Source of the DNA: Psilocybe azurescens
Lineage: Eukaryota; Basidiomycota; Agaricomycetes; Agaricales; Agrocybaceae
NCBI GenBank assembly: GCA_023853785.1
Contig: JAJIRX010000095.1
Coordinates: forward strand, 62,001 to 126,000
Length of the DNA: 64,000 bases
Direction of reading: 5' to 3'
Positions 1 through 12,782 of the stretch are shown in pieces. The notes below the pieces were generated by a model. That model was not told where the DNA came from. It was given only the letters and a program-made list of their open reading frames with translations, and made no database searches. A program made the position numbers and the translations under genes. Within the stretch, counting starts at the first letter, position 1. Every line of letters starts with the position of its first letter.

Positions 1-2478
1 CCATGGCCTCTCGAAAGATCCCTCGTTGCTGAGTTATGATCCACCAGTCGTCGTCACCCAAGGGGCCACACTACGAGCCATCGCAAATGCTACTCGAGTA
101 ATGAGTTCCGACCCCAACAGCATTCTCGCCGACCAAGGTAAAGATACCGGTCCTTTGATAGCTCGGTTAGCCATGGAACTTGTCAAGAATGCACGCGACG
201 AACGGATCACCTTCCGCGAACGTCCAAAAGAGCGGAAAGAGACCAAGCTAGAACAAACTTTCGCTGCCGAAGTCACTGAAAGATCAGGAGCTGTGGGCAC
301 TGTATCGCCTAGTTTGGGATCTGCGGATGCTACTATGAGCCTCACCCGCGCTTTGGCTACTCAGCACGACGCAAAAAGGCGAAATCGTCGAGAACGGCCA
401 GCCTCATGCAGGCCGCGCCGCCTTTACTTCTCCCTTGTTTGGCTCCTTCATGAGCCAGCAATCCAAGAAACCTTCCAATCAGAATGATCGGGGCCTCGGC
501 GGTCCTGCCACCGAGCAAGCATCGTCACCGTCGGGACAAAGGAGTAGCAGCAGTGTCGTCCCGTCTAGCAATATTCCTGCAAGAAAGAAACCTGCATCGG
601 TACCACTGGAGTCCATCATCCCGGCAACATCTAAACCTCCCACTCAGTACCTTTCGCGGACATACACTCCTTTGACAGCTCGAGATTTCCGGTTCACTAT
701 TCCTCTGCCACAGTCAGCCTCTCGATACACAATCTATCATGATGACAAGAACCAGCGACCTTTGACTGATCGGTATGGATTCATGTACGATGTGTCACAG
801 TATGATCTCCTTTTGCTCCTCCGAGCGAGAGAATGTGGGAATACAGCGCCTGCTTGTCTGACGGGTGTCAAGATCGCAGACCGAGAAGAGGACAACAGCT
901 GGCCAGATGACGAGGAAGACGGCCAAGGAGACGTGAAGGATACGATTGAGATCGTGAAAGGTAGTTGCTCGTGCAACGGTGAGCCAGAGGTGCGGAGCAG
1001 CAAGTCCGATTTGGCGGGGTCTGCTCAGGCCATCCTTGCCGATTCGAATTCGGTCAGCATCAAATCCCGCTCGTCATCCAAGAGCCGACGACGATCGTCT
1101 GTTGTTCCTTCTGGCGCTGCGACCTCCAGCATGGCGGCATCTATGACGTCGGTGCTTTCGATCAACTGGGATACCCCGCGACACGCGTGCGCGAACACCG
1201 TCAGAAACTTGCTCAACCAGCTGACTGAAATACACGATCAGCAGCAGGCCGCGCAGCGCAAGGAATGGGACGCTTTCGTGAAGCAGAGAAGCAAAGTCAA
1301 GCACCTCAAGGGCAGTAGCAACGCTGTGTCGTCTTCCTCAGTGGCTGCTGGTGCCGGTGCGGCGGCGGCGATTCTGGGACTGGGTACGGCAATTGAGGAG
1401 GACGAGTTGGCGCATAGCGAAGGCCTTATTGGGTTCGCGCAGTTAGGTCTATCTTCAAATAAGGACGAGAGGAAGGAATTTGATCGTCTTGTGCGGAGTG
1501 GCATTCCGCTGGTGTATCGGTCGAAGGTGTGGTTGGAGTGTAGTGGTGCTTTGGAGATGAGGGAGCCCGGGCTGTTCCAAGACTTACTCGCTGAGACTGA
1601 TGGCCCGGACAGCGTGGTGGATGAAATCGAGAAGGATGTTGGACGCACAATGCCTCTCAATATATTCTTCGGAGGGGATGGAGCCGGTGTCGATAAGCTG
1701 CGCAGAGTGTTAATTGCTTACAGCCGGTATGTATCTTTTCGGTTCCTCCCCTCTAAGAGTCGACTAAACTAGGAATTTCAAGGCGCAATCCTGCTGTTGG
1801 ATACTGCCAGGGTATGAACCTCATCACATCGACTCTTCTGCTCGTCCACGCAGACGAAGAGGAGGCGTTTTGGATGTTGGCCGCGATAGTCGAACGCATT
1901 CTCCCAGAAGATTTCTTCTCGCCCTTGCTGCTTCCCTCTCGAGCATGCCCTCTTGTCTTGCTTGACTACGTCCAGGAATACATCCCCAAGTTACACGCGC
2001 ATTTGACGGATCTCGGAGTCGACCTAGGAGCAATCTGCTTTTCCTGGTTCCTTTCCCTCTTCACCGACTGCTTACCTGTCGAGGTGTGTTTCTCTTGTGA
2101 ATATCTTTTAGTGCTTCAAGGTTAACCTCTTTTTGTAATGAAGACTTTGTTCAGGGTATGGGACGTGTTTCTAGTCGACGGTCTGGATGTCCTCTTCCGT
2201 ATCGCACTTGGTATTCTACGAAATAACGAAGGAGAGCTTCTTCGCTGCGAATCTATCCCTGCTGTATATGTCGCTTTGGAGAATTTACCTACTCGGATGT
2301 GGGAAGATGATAAACTTCTTCAGGTACGTGCAACATATCTTTCCAGGCACATTTGTGCTTCTCCTTATGCCATATATATGTTTAGCTGGAGTTGGACCTC
2401 CGCCCATCTCTGCTCCGTACACAAATTCTCAGCAAACGCGAAGCACATGTTGCAGCTCTGAGACAACTTATTTCGTAG
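1..2478 (+). CDS. TBC-domain Rab GTPase-activating protein, 5' end off the window
   Basis: TBC proteins stimulate GTP hydrolysis by Rab GTPases on endomembranes. Four exons are clear: to 1726, 1783-2083, 2144-2323 and 2386-2478, all with GT-AG introns of about 55-62 nt and matching phase. The catalytic arginine lies in IEKDVGRT and the glutamine finger in YCQGMN. The later block TLFRVWDVFLVDG is the usual TBC C-terminal half, and the last exon ends in a basic helix. The N-terminal part is Ser-rich and low complexity, with an LLLLLRA-type segment near base 810. The reading frame is open to base 2, so the start is outside. Between about 370 and 435 the frame changes without a clear intron; a one-base error in the A run at 373-377 would explain it. 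The family call is firm; the N-terminus is not. Confidence 0.9.
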
Positions 2479-3597
2479 GACATGGGATTTCTCTTAAGTT
2501 TATCTTTTGTATGGTTAATTTTAGTTGTTGCTGGCTGTTGTAAGGAACGGTATATGTATAATGAAAAAGGAATTGGGGCCCGATGGTCGGGACATGAGGC
2601 AGTATTTCTCATACAGACAATGTCTGATCACTATTTTTGTGCAAGTTAGCATTAAGGAATATCAAAGTCGGGCGCTGAGAAGTTTTCCTTCGACAACTTT
2701 TGGAATCTTCAGAATCTGTCTACCTGTCTTCCATGGCCAATCTAGGTGCTGCGTAGTGATCATTGTACGCAGGAGATGTATATATTTGGCAACACTACGC
2801 TTACTTAGGTCAGATTGGATCACATAGCTAAGTAACAGACAGGTAGTTGATCATCTTATGCGTGTATTACTGATTAATGGGGTATGACAGTGGTTTCAAC
2901 TCTAGTTACAACGTGAAGTTTTATCCAATCTGCCTGCGATTGGCGTCACAGCACCGTCCGACTTTCGAAAATGGCCTCCTGCTTCCCCAGCGCCTAACTG
3001 TATGTCCTATTTGTCCCATTCATAGACATCACGAAAGACATCATTTCAGAAAGCACTAGCTTTTTTGGTTTCGTTCAAGGTCGCTTCCACGAATGATTTA
3101 TTGCGATCAACATTGGGCGGCAACCTAGTAGCTTTCTAGTTGTCCCTAAATCACTTGGTCAGCTATTCCATGATACATACACTGATACCGTGTCAACTTC
3201 TGTACCTACGACAGTATCTATAGCATTATTGTTGTCCATGCTATACTTAGTTCGAAACGTATTGGTCCTTGAATTCTGCGCAGTGAAGCCCCTCAGGTTC
3301 CAAGATATACCTACCGCTGAATTGTGTTGTCTAATCATTTACTCTCTGAGCGCCTATGCGTACAGACAGTATCTTCTTAGCCAACCACTCCAGAGCATCA
3401 CCCCCTGATTCTTATCAACCATCTTCAGCGAGATTCGGGATCAGAGATTCTTGTCCCCTCGAAACTCACTTTGTCTAAAATTGTATAACGCAGGCTTCCA
3501 TCTCTCACTAAGATTAATTTCCGCCGCACCCTACCCGACGACACTGCCTACAAAAGGTGCGTGGAGTGCTTTCATTCAACATTGACTGCCGACAAGC
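2479..3597. other. Spacer between TBC gene and DUF6534-like gene, no gene seen
   Basis: This 1.1-kb spacer holds the TBC 3' flank and the presumed upstream region of the first DUF6534-like copy. Its counterpart is 13876-15034, with scattered substitutions and small indels. Short open frames on both strands are not conserved between the two copies, so I see no coding gene here. Confidence 0.6.
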
Positions 3598-3641
3598 ATG
3601 CTCTCAGTTGTAACGCGCAGGGCTCCCACCGAAGACGACCT
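3598..3641 (+). pseudogene. First exon of DUF6534-like gene copy 1, cut off by Plavaka
   Basis: The short coding stretch MLSVVTRRAPTEDD begins at 3598. It aligns with the first exon of copy 2 (15035 on) and copy 3 (29329 on, MSSLVVRENPTEDDT), and the motif xxNPTxDDT fits the N-terminus of the fungal DUF6534 family. The remaining exons of this copy start near 9707, on the other side of the 5.9-kb insertion, so the transposon sits inside the gene, probably in intron 1. Confidence 0.6.
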
Positions 3642-4105
3642 GTAATTATTCTTTACTGTCTCTACTTCATTATAGTCGATCTAATCTGGCGTAAAGATCA
3701 GGCCCTTTGGTAGGGAATTTGTTTTATGTCGGAAATTTTGAAAAAAGCATATCAGATATTATATCGTGATAGAAGACCATGCCAGCCGCTGTAAAGCTGT
3801 CAGGCAGCGGGTCACCGTGTCACCTTCAATCAACGTTTATAATTGTTTATCAAGTCAGACAGCCCGTGCATAGTATTCAGACATTATTCGTACTTACTGG
3901 CTCTACGAGGCCTGGTAGGGCCTGATATACCTTGCCGGGTATATAGACACTATCGGATAAATAGCAAATATATCATGACAAGTAAGGCCTCACAAACTCG
4001 TACAGGATTTCCGATATACAACAATGAATCATGCACAGAATAAACCATAGGAAAACATAGATATGGATTCAATTTATGTTATACATTAGATACAGAGACT
4101 ATAGC

Positions 4106-5512
4106 TCATTGTTGGGGCTCCTCTTCGTCATCCATCCTTTCAATCTCCCTATCTATTTCATTCTCAATGTCGCCACTCGAGGATTTGTTAGAAACAATGC
4201 TGGTCTCAGTGCCCGGAAAGATGATCTCGTCCCATCGCTGAATAATGTTGATGAACTCGGCCTTGTCTCGATGTAGACCACTTGTAATCAGCTTGAGGTA
4301 ATCTTCGTAAAGGGTGATGTAGTCAATGCCGGTCATGGCCCCACGCTGTTGAAGGGAGTCGTCCCCAGAAAGACACCAGATGGCCTATGCACATGAGTAA
4401 TGCACAGAAGTGACTGATGAAGAAGACACTTACAAGCATTGAGGTTGTGGCGATTGCACCGGGAGTAATGTTCCGGATCCCATGAATGACTTCCATAGTC
4501 TCGGTCATTGGGCGTATCCCAAAGTTACCTTTGACCATTTCGACGGCTGCATTTGGCCCACGGATAAGGGCAACGAAGAGCTAAGGGGAAATAAAGTGAG
4601 TAAGAAAAGATAATTGATCCATTAAGCATTGATACGCACCACCATTAACCTTGGGTTCAAAAATACCTTTTGTCTGTCATACACACCACTGTAATCCTTG
4701 TGGAGGATCTCGACATTCAGCATTGAGTACGACCCCCGGCCATGTTCATTAGTAGTCCAGCCAATCATACTGCGGAACTTCTCTTGCCTGGTTGCCGACG
4801 GACTCATATCGAGGGCACTTACACTAAAGATGGTAGCAGCAAGCTTCCTGAGGCGAGTCGCAGTGTTGGATCGTTGTGAGTCCATTCCCTCCACAAACTA
4901 AAGGAATGATCAGCAGATATACACACAAAATATATAGGTTACTCACCGATTTTGAAAGCCACTTCTTCGTGAAGGCATCTCCATGGTACTTCTCTGGGAG
5001 GAGATCTCTTATCTCATGTAACTGACCTTGAATCATTGTGTTGGTATCAGTGAAGCGCTTCTTTTCATCATATTCATCATCCAATCCAACTTCAAAGATA
5101 AGTTCCTTCCGCCTAAGCCATGGCCCATGCAAGATCACAAATCGACGTCCAAGGCCTTTCACCTCATCGGTCTCCGCTTCCTCGACACTAGGTTCATTGG
5201 AGTCCGAGTCATCCTCTGAGTTAGCATGGGTACGACGACGTTTCCTCAGTGGAGATGTGGAGTTGTTATCGCCATTGCAAGGTGTGTTGCTAATATCATC
5301 GAATTTGCGTTGCAGATTCTGAGTTGAGATGCGTTCGATGTTCAGACGGACCTGCAATTCTCGAGCTACCTGTGGAGTGTTGAACCGCGATCACATGATT
5401 ATTAATGGAGTGCATACTTACTCGGCGAAGAGATCGCTGGGGTGGTGTTCTCATCGAATAGTGGTGTATTTTCATCATCACTCTCAACATTAGACCTTGG
5501 GTCATTGGGCAT
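4106..5512 (-). CDS. Plavaka-borne accessory protein, function unknown
   Basis: A multi-exon gene starts at ATG 5512 and ends at TGA 4106, divergent from the transposase. It appears intact: the exons join without frameshift or stop. The N-terminal third is acidic and low complexity with a KRRRTH basic patch, possibly a nuclear signal. The C-terminal part has the conserved-looking stretches FVEGMDSQRSNTATRLRK, DYSGVYDRQKVFLNP, LFVALIRGP and TPGAIATTSML, then an acidic tail. I recognise this as a common uncharacterised basidiomycete protein type, but assign no activity. Lying inside the element's inverted repeats, it is best read as element cargo or a second transposition gene. Confidence covers the gene, not a role. 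Confidence 0.75.
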
Positions 5513-5709
5513 AGTTTAAATGGTGCTGGATCGACGGAGGTGGGTGTCAGGGGAAACGAAGTTGTTGAAGGATTCAGGCAGAGTTCTGCGATCTTTTAAT
5601 TCCAGCAATGACTCCACTGCTCCAATGACGCCATAGGTGGGTCTCAAAACAAGAGAGAAAGTTCTCAAGCCACTCAAAAATTACTTTGACATTTATTAAC
5701 ATTGACAGG

Positions 5710-8700
5710 ATGTCTCGTGGAAAAAAAAAGCTGCTCATCATCTTGCCCCTCCTCCTCCAGTGTCGCATAAGTTTTGCACATATTGTCAGGTCCACCGAGT
5801 AGCACGTTCCTTTTCTAAACATCAGAAAGCATGTAAACAGATATGGCAGATAGACCATGAAGCCCGAGGTGTGAATCGAACCTTGGGAACCAGTTCAAGT
5901 GGTGAAAATCATAAGAATGAGGCTGAGGACGAGATTGCGATGGTAAATACTACTCTGTCTGCTATCTGTTGTCTATGTATTTATTAATTATATATAGATG
6001 GACATAGAGCCACCGTCAGAGATTGAAAATTTAAACATTGGTGGTCATTCTTCGCTTAGAGGTACGCTTTGAATTTGATTGAGCTCCCAGTGCTCAGCAT
6101 TTAGGTTTGCCCCCACCTTACAAATTTTACTATAGAAAATGACAGCCCTGATCAGCCCTTAGTCGATGAGCAATATGGACCCTCCCTACCCGAAATATTC
6201 CTCAAAGTTATTCCTCATCCGAAGAGTATGATCCAAGAATCATTGATCATTCCACTCATCGGAAATTCTATGCACCAAATCAAGGACAGTTCAGCACCAT
6301 ACGTCCCCCAACCTCAGGAAAGACCTTGGGCTCCATTTCGTACCTTGGAGGATTTTGAAGTGACTGAGGTCGCTATAGCATCCCTGATGCCGAGAAACGT
6401 TGTCAACAAATTTCTTACAGGAATAACTGGCAACTGGTCAGATAGCAAAAGTCCGGTTACTCTCAAGAAGTACTCCGACATGGATGCGGCATTGCTCCAA
6501 GCACGAAAATATATTGTTCAGGTATGTTTAGTAATGCAATAATTTCATGGATAAACTTAAACATTTGGGTTGGTCGTCAGTTCAAGTGCGAAGAAGTCTC
6601 AGCTGAGTTCAATGGGAAAGTCTATAATTTTAAGTTTCAATATCGCGATCCATGGGATTATATTTCCAGCCTTGTCAACGATGAATCTCTCATGTCTGTC
6701 CACATGTGGAACTCGGTCAAGAAATATTATTGCGAGGGTGATTTCGAAGAGCAAATTTTTGACGAGCCAAATACAGCAGAAACATGGTGGAATGTCGATG
6801 TGAGCCTTTACTCTTCTAACTTTCTCTCAATAATAAAATTGGAGACTAATCGGCCTGTTCAATCTTTAGTCTGAGCTTCCTGAGCCAGATCCTTATCCGC
6901 ACTGCTATGTACCACTTCACTTTTGGTTAGACAAAGGCATGGTAACACGACATGTCAAAAAATATCCAATGGTCATTCGAGCAGCTTGGTTGCCGCGTAA
7001 TATTCGAAATGCATCTGGGAATGGCGGTGGGTTACTGGTGGGATACATGCCAATTGTGAGTGTTTCTTTATTTTGATAATCGGTTGAATTGTTGGCAAAT
7101 AATTCTCCAGGTTCCGGACCCAGGAGATCGTGATGAACGTACTGCCAATGAGTCCCTTGAATTTGCTCATTTCAAACGAGTTGTTTACCAAAAAGTTGCA
7201 AGCCGAGTATTCTCCTCACTTCGGGCGACGCTTCGCACAGTGGCGAGGCTAGGCAGTGCGGAGATGCAGTAAATCGTGTCTTACATCCAGGTATTCTGAT
7301 TGAGTCACATGATGGCGAGGGAGGCCAACATTTTCTGTGCATGTCGAGCTTCTGGTCGTGCAAATTATCCATGTCCCAAATGCCTGGTCCACAAAGATCA
7401 GCTGCACAACATTATAGGAAATTTTGAGGCTCGTACATCGGATTCTATGCGCTCTGTCATTCGCCACACTTTACAGGCTTCAACAAAGACAGAGAAAGAA
7501 AATATTTTGCAAGGCTTTGGCCTTCACGATATCCAGGTATAGTATCCAACTTCAAGTTGAAGTCTATCATTTTTCTTCGATTAACGTGAAAACATTTACC
7601 ACAGCATTTCCTTTGGGATTTTCGCTTCTCTGACCCATACGCTGCCAGTTCCTATGACACACTCCATTCAGACGATCTAGGGAAATGGGGGAAGCATTTG
7701 TGGGATCTTCTCTTGATAGTTCTAGAAGCATGTGGGAAAAAGGGCGAGCTTACTCGAAAGTGAGTATTCCTGTCTGGGCTAGTTGTCGAAATCTAACTAA
7801 ATTTTGGACAATAAATTAGCATGGCATTTTTTCCACGTTGGAGTAATCTTAAACATTTTTCCAATGTGTCCACTACAACATTTGGCGATGGACAAGCATT
7901 TTATGACATCCTAAAGGTATGGTTTCGCATTTCGTATTATATAAACGCCAAAGTATTCAATCCTTATAGTGTATTCTCCCTTGCATTGTGCAGCTCCTAC
8001 CAAGGAATTCCATCTTTGTAAAATGTATTCGCACGTACCAGCGTTATCGTCTGATGATCGGATTGACTTGTATGTCCGAGAGACGTCTTCAAAGACTTTC
8101 CGGAATAATTGAAAAATATCAAGATGAATTCCTCGTCCGTTTTTCCCATATTAACCTGTTGAGAGGATACTTACTCAACTTTATGCTATAGCAATTGTGC
8201 AATTCCTATAAGAAGAATCCAAATTTTCCGAAGCAACATGCTGTAAACCATGTTGTTCGCGGAGATACGAGCAAAGGGAACAACTGACAATTATAGCACC
8301 CGTGTGGGCGAAGGCTTTCAGCAGGAAGCAGCTCAAGCTTACGATCAAACCAACGAGAAAAATGCTGAAGACCAGGCGAGTCTGTGTTGATTTTAAATTC
8401 TTTACATCCTGAAATATCGTCTAGATGGCCCGAATCGACGAGAAACAGGAAGCTATTGCCAGGATTAGAATGGCAATTGATAACGACATTGCAGCCCGTG
8501 CCAAAATTAAAGCTGAAGCTGGAAACAAATAACGACGATTTTAAGGAAGACTCACAGCCGAACCTTGTTCAATCAGTCTGGGCAGCTCCGGAGAATATCG
8601 ATGGACAATCTCCTCACTGGAAATTTGGCTCTCCCGAGAAACCGATTAACTCGCGCTCGCCCCTCGGAAACAGAGATGCCTACTCTTTGCAACTTATCAT

Positions 8701-9275
8701 TCAAGGAATTTGATGACCGTCTCACGGGATTTTTCTTTCCTTATGTCTTCCAACTGAAGTAATTCGATATGAAGACCCAATTGTGGTGAGTTTTTGTGCT
8801 ACACTGTAAGGATTTCACGTCGTTCAATTATTTGTTTTCTGTAATCACAGATCCGGTTATATAAATGTGTCTCGGTCAAGTACCAATCACTCGAAGATTG
8901 GACAGAATCTTGTGATATTCTTCGCTGTAACCGCCAGTTTCATGGGCAGGAACGATATGATTGCATCCTTTCAGAGAGCAAAAGCTCTGCCTTACAGTTT
9001 TCGCGATTGAAGGCACTTCTACGATGTAAACCCCATCTGGAAGACTTCTTGATGTCGCTCTTGTTCAAAAATTCACGGCGTATGGAAAATGGAAACCAAA
9101 TACGATCTGGGACGGATGTAAAGTTCTCAAGGAAAATGCATGCCCATCCTTTTTGTTAATGGATGAGGTAGTTCGAGGCGCACTGTTGGCGCCTGCATTT
9201 GGCTCTGGAGAGAATGCATTATATTATTTTATGGATATAGTTGATAGTGACATGTACCTACGAGCGGGGAACTAA
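5710..9275 (+). pseudogene. Plavaka transposase, frameshifted
   Basis: The encoded protein begins with a zinc-finger-like C2HC stretch (CTYCQVHRVARSFSKHQKAC). It continues through PWAPFRTLEDFE, HFWLDKGMVTRH, RAAWLPRNIRNASGNGGG, CPKCLVHKD, LHSDDLGKWGKHLWD and FPRWSNLKHF, the conserved Plavaka order. The C-terminal part has GTTDNYSTRVGEGFQQE, YQSLEDWTE, and RGALLAPAFGS before the stop at 9273. At least three single-base breaks interrupt it: at the nine-A run near 5721-5729, near 8255 before the GTTDNY motif, and near 9030. Several introns with GT-AG ends lie between the segments. Unless these are assembly errors the copy cannot move itself. Confidence 0.85.
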
Positions 9276-9706
9276 GAGTTGAGGAAATGTAATGTACAAT
9301 GAAATCCATTCAAAACTTTGGTCTCAACGAAGGAATACAACTCCTGACTAGGAACGATATTGAGATTACACAGACTTCATATACCTTCCTGCTGAAGCTT
9401 GTCACACTATATAACACCCTTATCTGCCTCCGATAATCTTCAAGGCCAATGTCGATCAGGCCATGCAAGGCGGTCAGACGATGCAAGTAATGACCAGAAC
9501 ATATAAATTCATTATCAGTCGATATACGGTCCTGGTAGGTTAAGCCGCCAAACCTGGTCAGGCTTTGTCGAATCTTAAACCACCCTATGAGGCTGCCAGG
9601 CGTCGCAATACCTGATAGGATAAATTCAATTTTTCCGACATTAGAAGATAGAGCCGCCATGTTTATTAGGGAACGCTGTAGTTCCTGTCACTGTTATTCA
9701 ACTCGG

Positions 9707-11041
9707 GAGGATTTGGTGTTCTGACAGAACAATTTTGTGCGTTTAAACGTTTTTGGACTGCTCCACTGCCTACTTATTCAAATCCTAACTTTTAACATTA
9801 CATCATAGACTTCTATTCTACTGCATTCCCAGAAGAACACGGAATCCTCAAAGCGATTGTCTACGTGAGTATACCTCTTAGAGCTGACCCAAACAGTGCT
9901 CATTACAAAGACCATGTTTAGCTCCTTCGTTTATGGTTTTCTAGATAAAAACGGCTTGGACAAAATCCACGATTATTGGCTCTCAGTCCCCGTAATCGGG
10001 CGTCAGGTATTAGCATCATGGGTTTTTAACAAGGAATAATATTCACAGAAAGTGTATTCCAGTTGCTTGCATAGTTCAACTATTCTATGCCTATCGCATT
10101 GTTGTGTTGGCTCGATGTTTCATTCATACCAAGTCGGCGCTTATTGTCATTGCTCTGTCTGTGATCGTCGTAAGTATCCCGTTGATTTATAATAGGCATT
10201 CTAGTTCGTATTATATTGATGCGGAATTATTATTCTAGCTATCGCTAGGCCAACTTGTTGGTGGAATTATCCTTGGCATTGAAATGGCTAACCTGGAATT
10301 TTTCACCAAAATTGTGACGAATAGAACCAGGATCTCTGCCATGGTGAGAGACAAATGTTTACTTCTCCACAAGCAGTTTATTTTGATGCTCGTAAAGTTG
10401 TGGCTTGGGGGTGAAGTCCTATGTGATATGTGCATTGCAATGTGCATGTTCCGTTTGGTGAGCTCATCCTCAGAGGCAGCCCATATTGCTTCCTCCCTGA
10501 CAAAGTACACCAGTTATGTCGCTTCAAAGTTGAAGGTTCTACTAGCTCACGGACACATGCGCTTAAAGGGTTATCAGGCTAGCCGTCGAGACAGGTGCTA
10601 TGACAGGTGAGCATATTATCACATGTCGTTCTCGAGTCCCAAAAAGTTAACCCGCATTGGTATACAGCGGTTGTAGCCCTTCTCAATGTACTTCTGATCT
10701 TGGTTCGTGGAAGCAGACTCTATTACCAGCCAAGTTCGCCGCCCGTCTCCAAGTTATATTCAAATACTCTGCTACTCTCCTTGAATAGCAGGATCAATCT
10801 GGCCTCGGAAGAATCAGCTTCTGATGTTTATTCAACCCATATGAGTTTTGGTCACAGTGCTAACAGAAAGGACGAGCGATCAATTGGTATGGGAAGCCTA
10901 GTCAGAAGTTTTCCAGTAGATAAAGAAACCAGGCAGGATCGGGAGGTTTGGGAGGGTTCTATATCACTTCAAGTCAGTGACTGTCATGAGCAGGAGATTG
11001 ACAAACAATTGGTTGGGCTTGAAGAGAGGTCGGCGTCATAA
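9707..11041 (+). pseudogene. DUF6534-like membrane protein, copy 1, broken
   Basis: Exons encode GFGVL, DFYSTAFPEEHGILKAIVY, LSLGQLVGGIILGIE, LVKLWLGGEVLCDMCIAMCM, VALLNVLLILVRGSRLYYQ and SKLYSNTLLLSLNSRI. This is the order of DUF6534, a fungal seven-helix family of unknown function. A Ser-rich tail ends at 11039. Against copies 2 and 3 there is one extra base near 9868 and one missing near 9994, which put a stop (TAG near 9920) between them. A possible 33-nt intron at 10344-10376 would be unusually short. The first exon is 6 kb upstream, beyond the Plavaka element. Confidence 0.7.
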
Positions 11042-12235
11042 AATTGACGATCAAAATTGCTTCAAGAAGTGGAAGTCACGGAAATTACTTTCACGTCGTC
11101 GCGTCTACTGTGCCTATGCCTTACACTCTTAGTTGGCAGTCAGATTTCAAAATGTCAAGCCTTACACTATGCTCAGTCAAGCTCAAGCTCTTGCGTTTAT
11201 ATAAGTGAGGGGCTTTGGAGAGCCTATCAGATAATGACAACATTGATAAGATAAGCAATCGATGTGATGGTCCTCAATTCAACTGCGTGCTAAAAACTCT
11301 TCTCGAACCATCACACGAGTGTCCATCTATTCCTAATCATCACGAATGCACATTGCAGAAGTAGACTGACACATGAAACTATTCTGTGCTTACTTGGATC
11401 TTTACTATGATCAATATTGGGTGACCGCATAACCCCCACCGAGTTGCGGATGACTTGTTGTCTATCCCGAAGAATCGGACTTCTGGGATGCTTTATATTT
11501 GACAACTATGTCATAATGCACATGTTATAACCAGGCACGAAGAAGATCTAGCGTTTTGCTCCTGTTATATGCAGCGTGCCAACCTCCAGGTTTCGTTGCC
11601 AACGGCAATCGTAATACCAACCTTTGAAATTTGGGTCTAGTCCTTCAGAGAGTGACTTCCATTGTGGCCCTTAATCTCTGAGCGCTGACAGTTTAATTTC
11701 ATCATTCAATTTCATATCAATCATCGTCTACGTGCACGAACAGAATTATTATGTAGTAATCCGTGCATCTATCTCTCATGAACATGAATATCTGCTTCCA
11801 CGTCCAGTCCAGCGACACGTTTTTTCAAGCCTTCATGAACTCTCTGACGGAGAGACAGGGCACTTGCTGGCTCCCTACTAACCCTGACTGACCATATCCA
11901 TGTCCCAGGGAATGATTATGATGTCAGTGAACAATGTAATTTAAGAAAATGGCCTTTTCTATTGCGGACCTTGAGCTCGGCTCATTCGGACGAAGCTCGA
12001 ACAAGAAAAGAAAAAAAGAACAAAGAAGGTCACGTACAGACAATGCCACGACTTCCTTTAGCACATAATAAAAGAAGAGTGAGCATACTTTTAAGGCAGT
12101 ACAGATTACTGGATCTTCTAGATCATCCGAGCACTAGAAATTACAGCGCACGCTTGTCCATCAGTCTACTAGTACGCAATCCCAATATACTACTCAAGCA
12201 GTTATCCAATCGTTAAGCCGTCAAAATGAGACATC
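11042..12235. other. Spacer holding the KDZ-free insertion site, no gene seen
   Basis: The counterparts are 16551-17017 joined to 28862-29330, and then 30870-31221. The KDZ target site is intact here at about 11467-11490. A deletion relative to copy 2 lies at about 11906, where the third DUF6534-like gene would be. The ORF-like stretch 11962-12216 is not kept in frame in the other copy and is probably the upstream region of the next pseudogene. Confidence 0.55.
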
Positions 12236-12782
12236 ATTTAGGGTACTGGAGTAGGAAAACATCGCCAGCGTACCCTGGAAATATCGCGTCGGACTATTTC
12301 TGACTCCCAAGAAATGATGCAAGCTCTATCACCATATATCATACAGTTAATCGAATCACGGAGAGAGGACCTGGAAGTTCGAAACTATGCAGACTGCACC
12401 TGGGACATTAAGTTGGCTGTATGCTACTCGAAGCAGTGCCCCCAAAGTCCGAAGTGAAAGGTATTACTGAGATTCTCCGATGGATGGGTGTTGCGACTCC
12501 AGAAAGGGCAGAGGCGGAGAGTTGGTGTTGTCGTCACTGGGTGATTTAACCTCAAAAATTCAGCAGATCGCAGTCTGATTTGCTATATACTCATACTGGA
12601 GGCTTCTGGTGGCAGAAGGTGTTATTCTGGAGCTTCCCGTCTTTCCACACGATGTGTGGGAGGCTGGAAGAGCCTTTGCAGAGAGAAAGACCAACGGAAT
12701 TTAGGTATACGACGTCCCACTCTACACTTGTAATGTATCTGGCTATGAGATTCCCAGAGAAATAAGAGATTGGAATATGGAT
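12236..12782 (+). pseudogene. Broken paralogue of the gene at 32347-32998, copy in unit 1
   Basis: ATG 12236 starts MRHHLGYWSRKTS, matching MRIYLAYWKRP of the intact gene. Later pieces match in order: GCMLLEAVPP with GCMLLGKVAP, ITEILRWMGVATPERAEAES with ITEMLRNVDIPSPERAEETG, WCCRHWV with WCCRNWV, and in a second exon LVAEGVILELPVFPHDVWEAG with LVGEGIIPELPKSP. Stops and frame changes occur between the pieces, including a TAG after KTNGI near 12702. It is a decayed member of a small fungal-specific family on the opposite strand from the intact gene. Confidence 0.7.

Larger units (their letters stand above)
3727..9640. mobile_element. Plavaka-type DNA transposon, complete with ends
   Basis: The insertion is 5,914 bp. 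Its ends are inverted: TGTCGGAAA at the left and TTTCCGACA at the right, with 14 of the first 16 bases matching. A TTA flanks both sides (3724-3726 and 9641-9643). The paralogous site near 15156-15162 carries a single TTA and no insertion, which proves the borders. Inside are a transposase on the plus strand and a second gene on the minus strand, divergently arranged. CCTGGTAGG recurs near both ends (about 3912 and 9530), as subterminal repeats do in this group. A 3-bp target duplication is usual for the CACTA superfamily, where Plavaka is placed. Confidence 0.9.

Noticed and set aside
11962..12216. Basic plus-strand frame with partner at 30944-31237
   Set aside because: The two copies share DNA but not reading frame beyond the first 25 codons; more likely upstream region of the pseudogenes.
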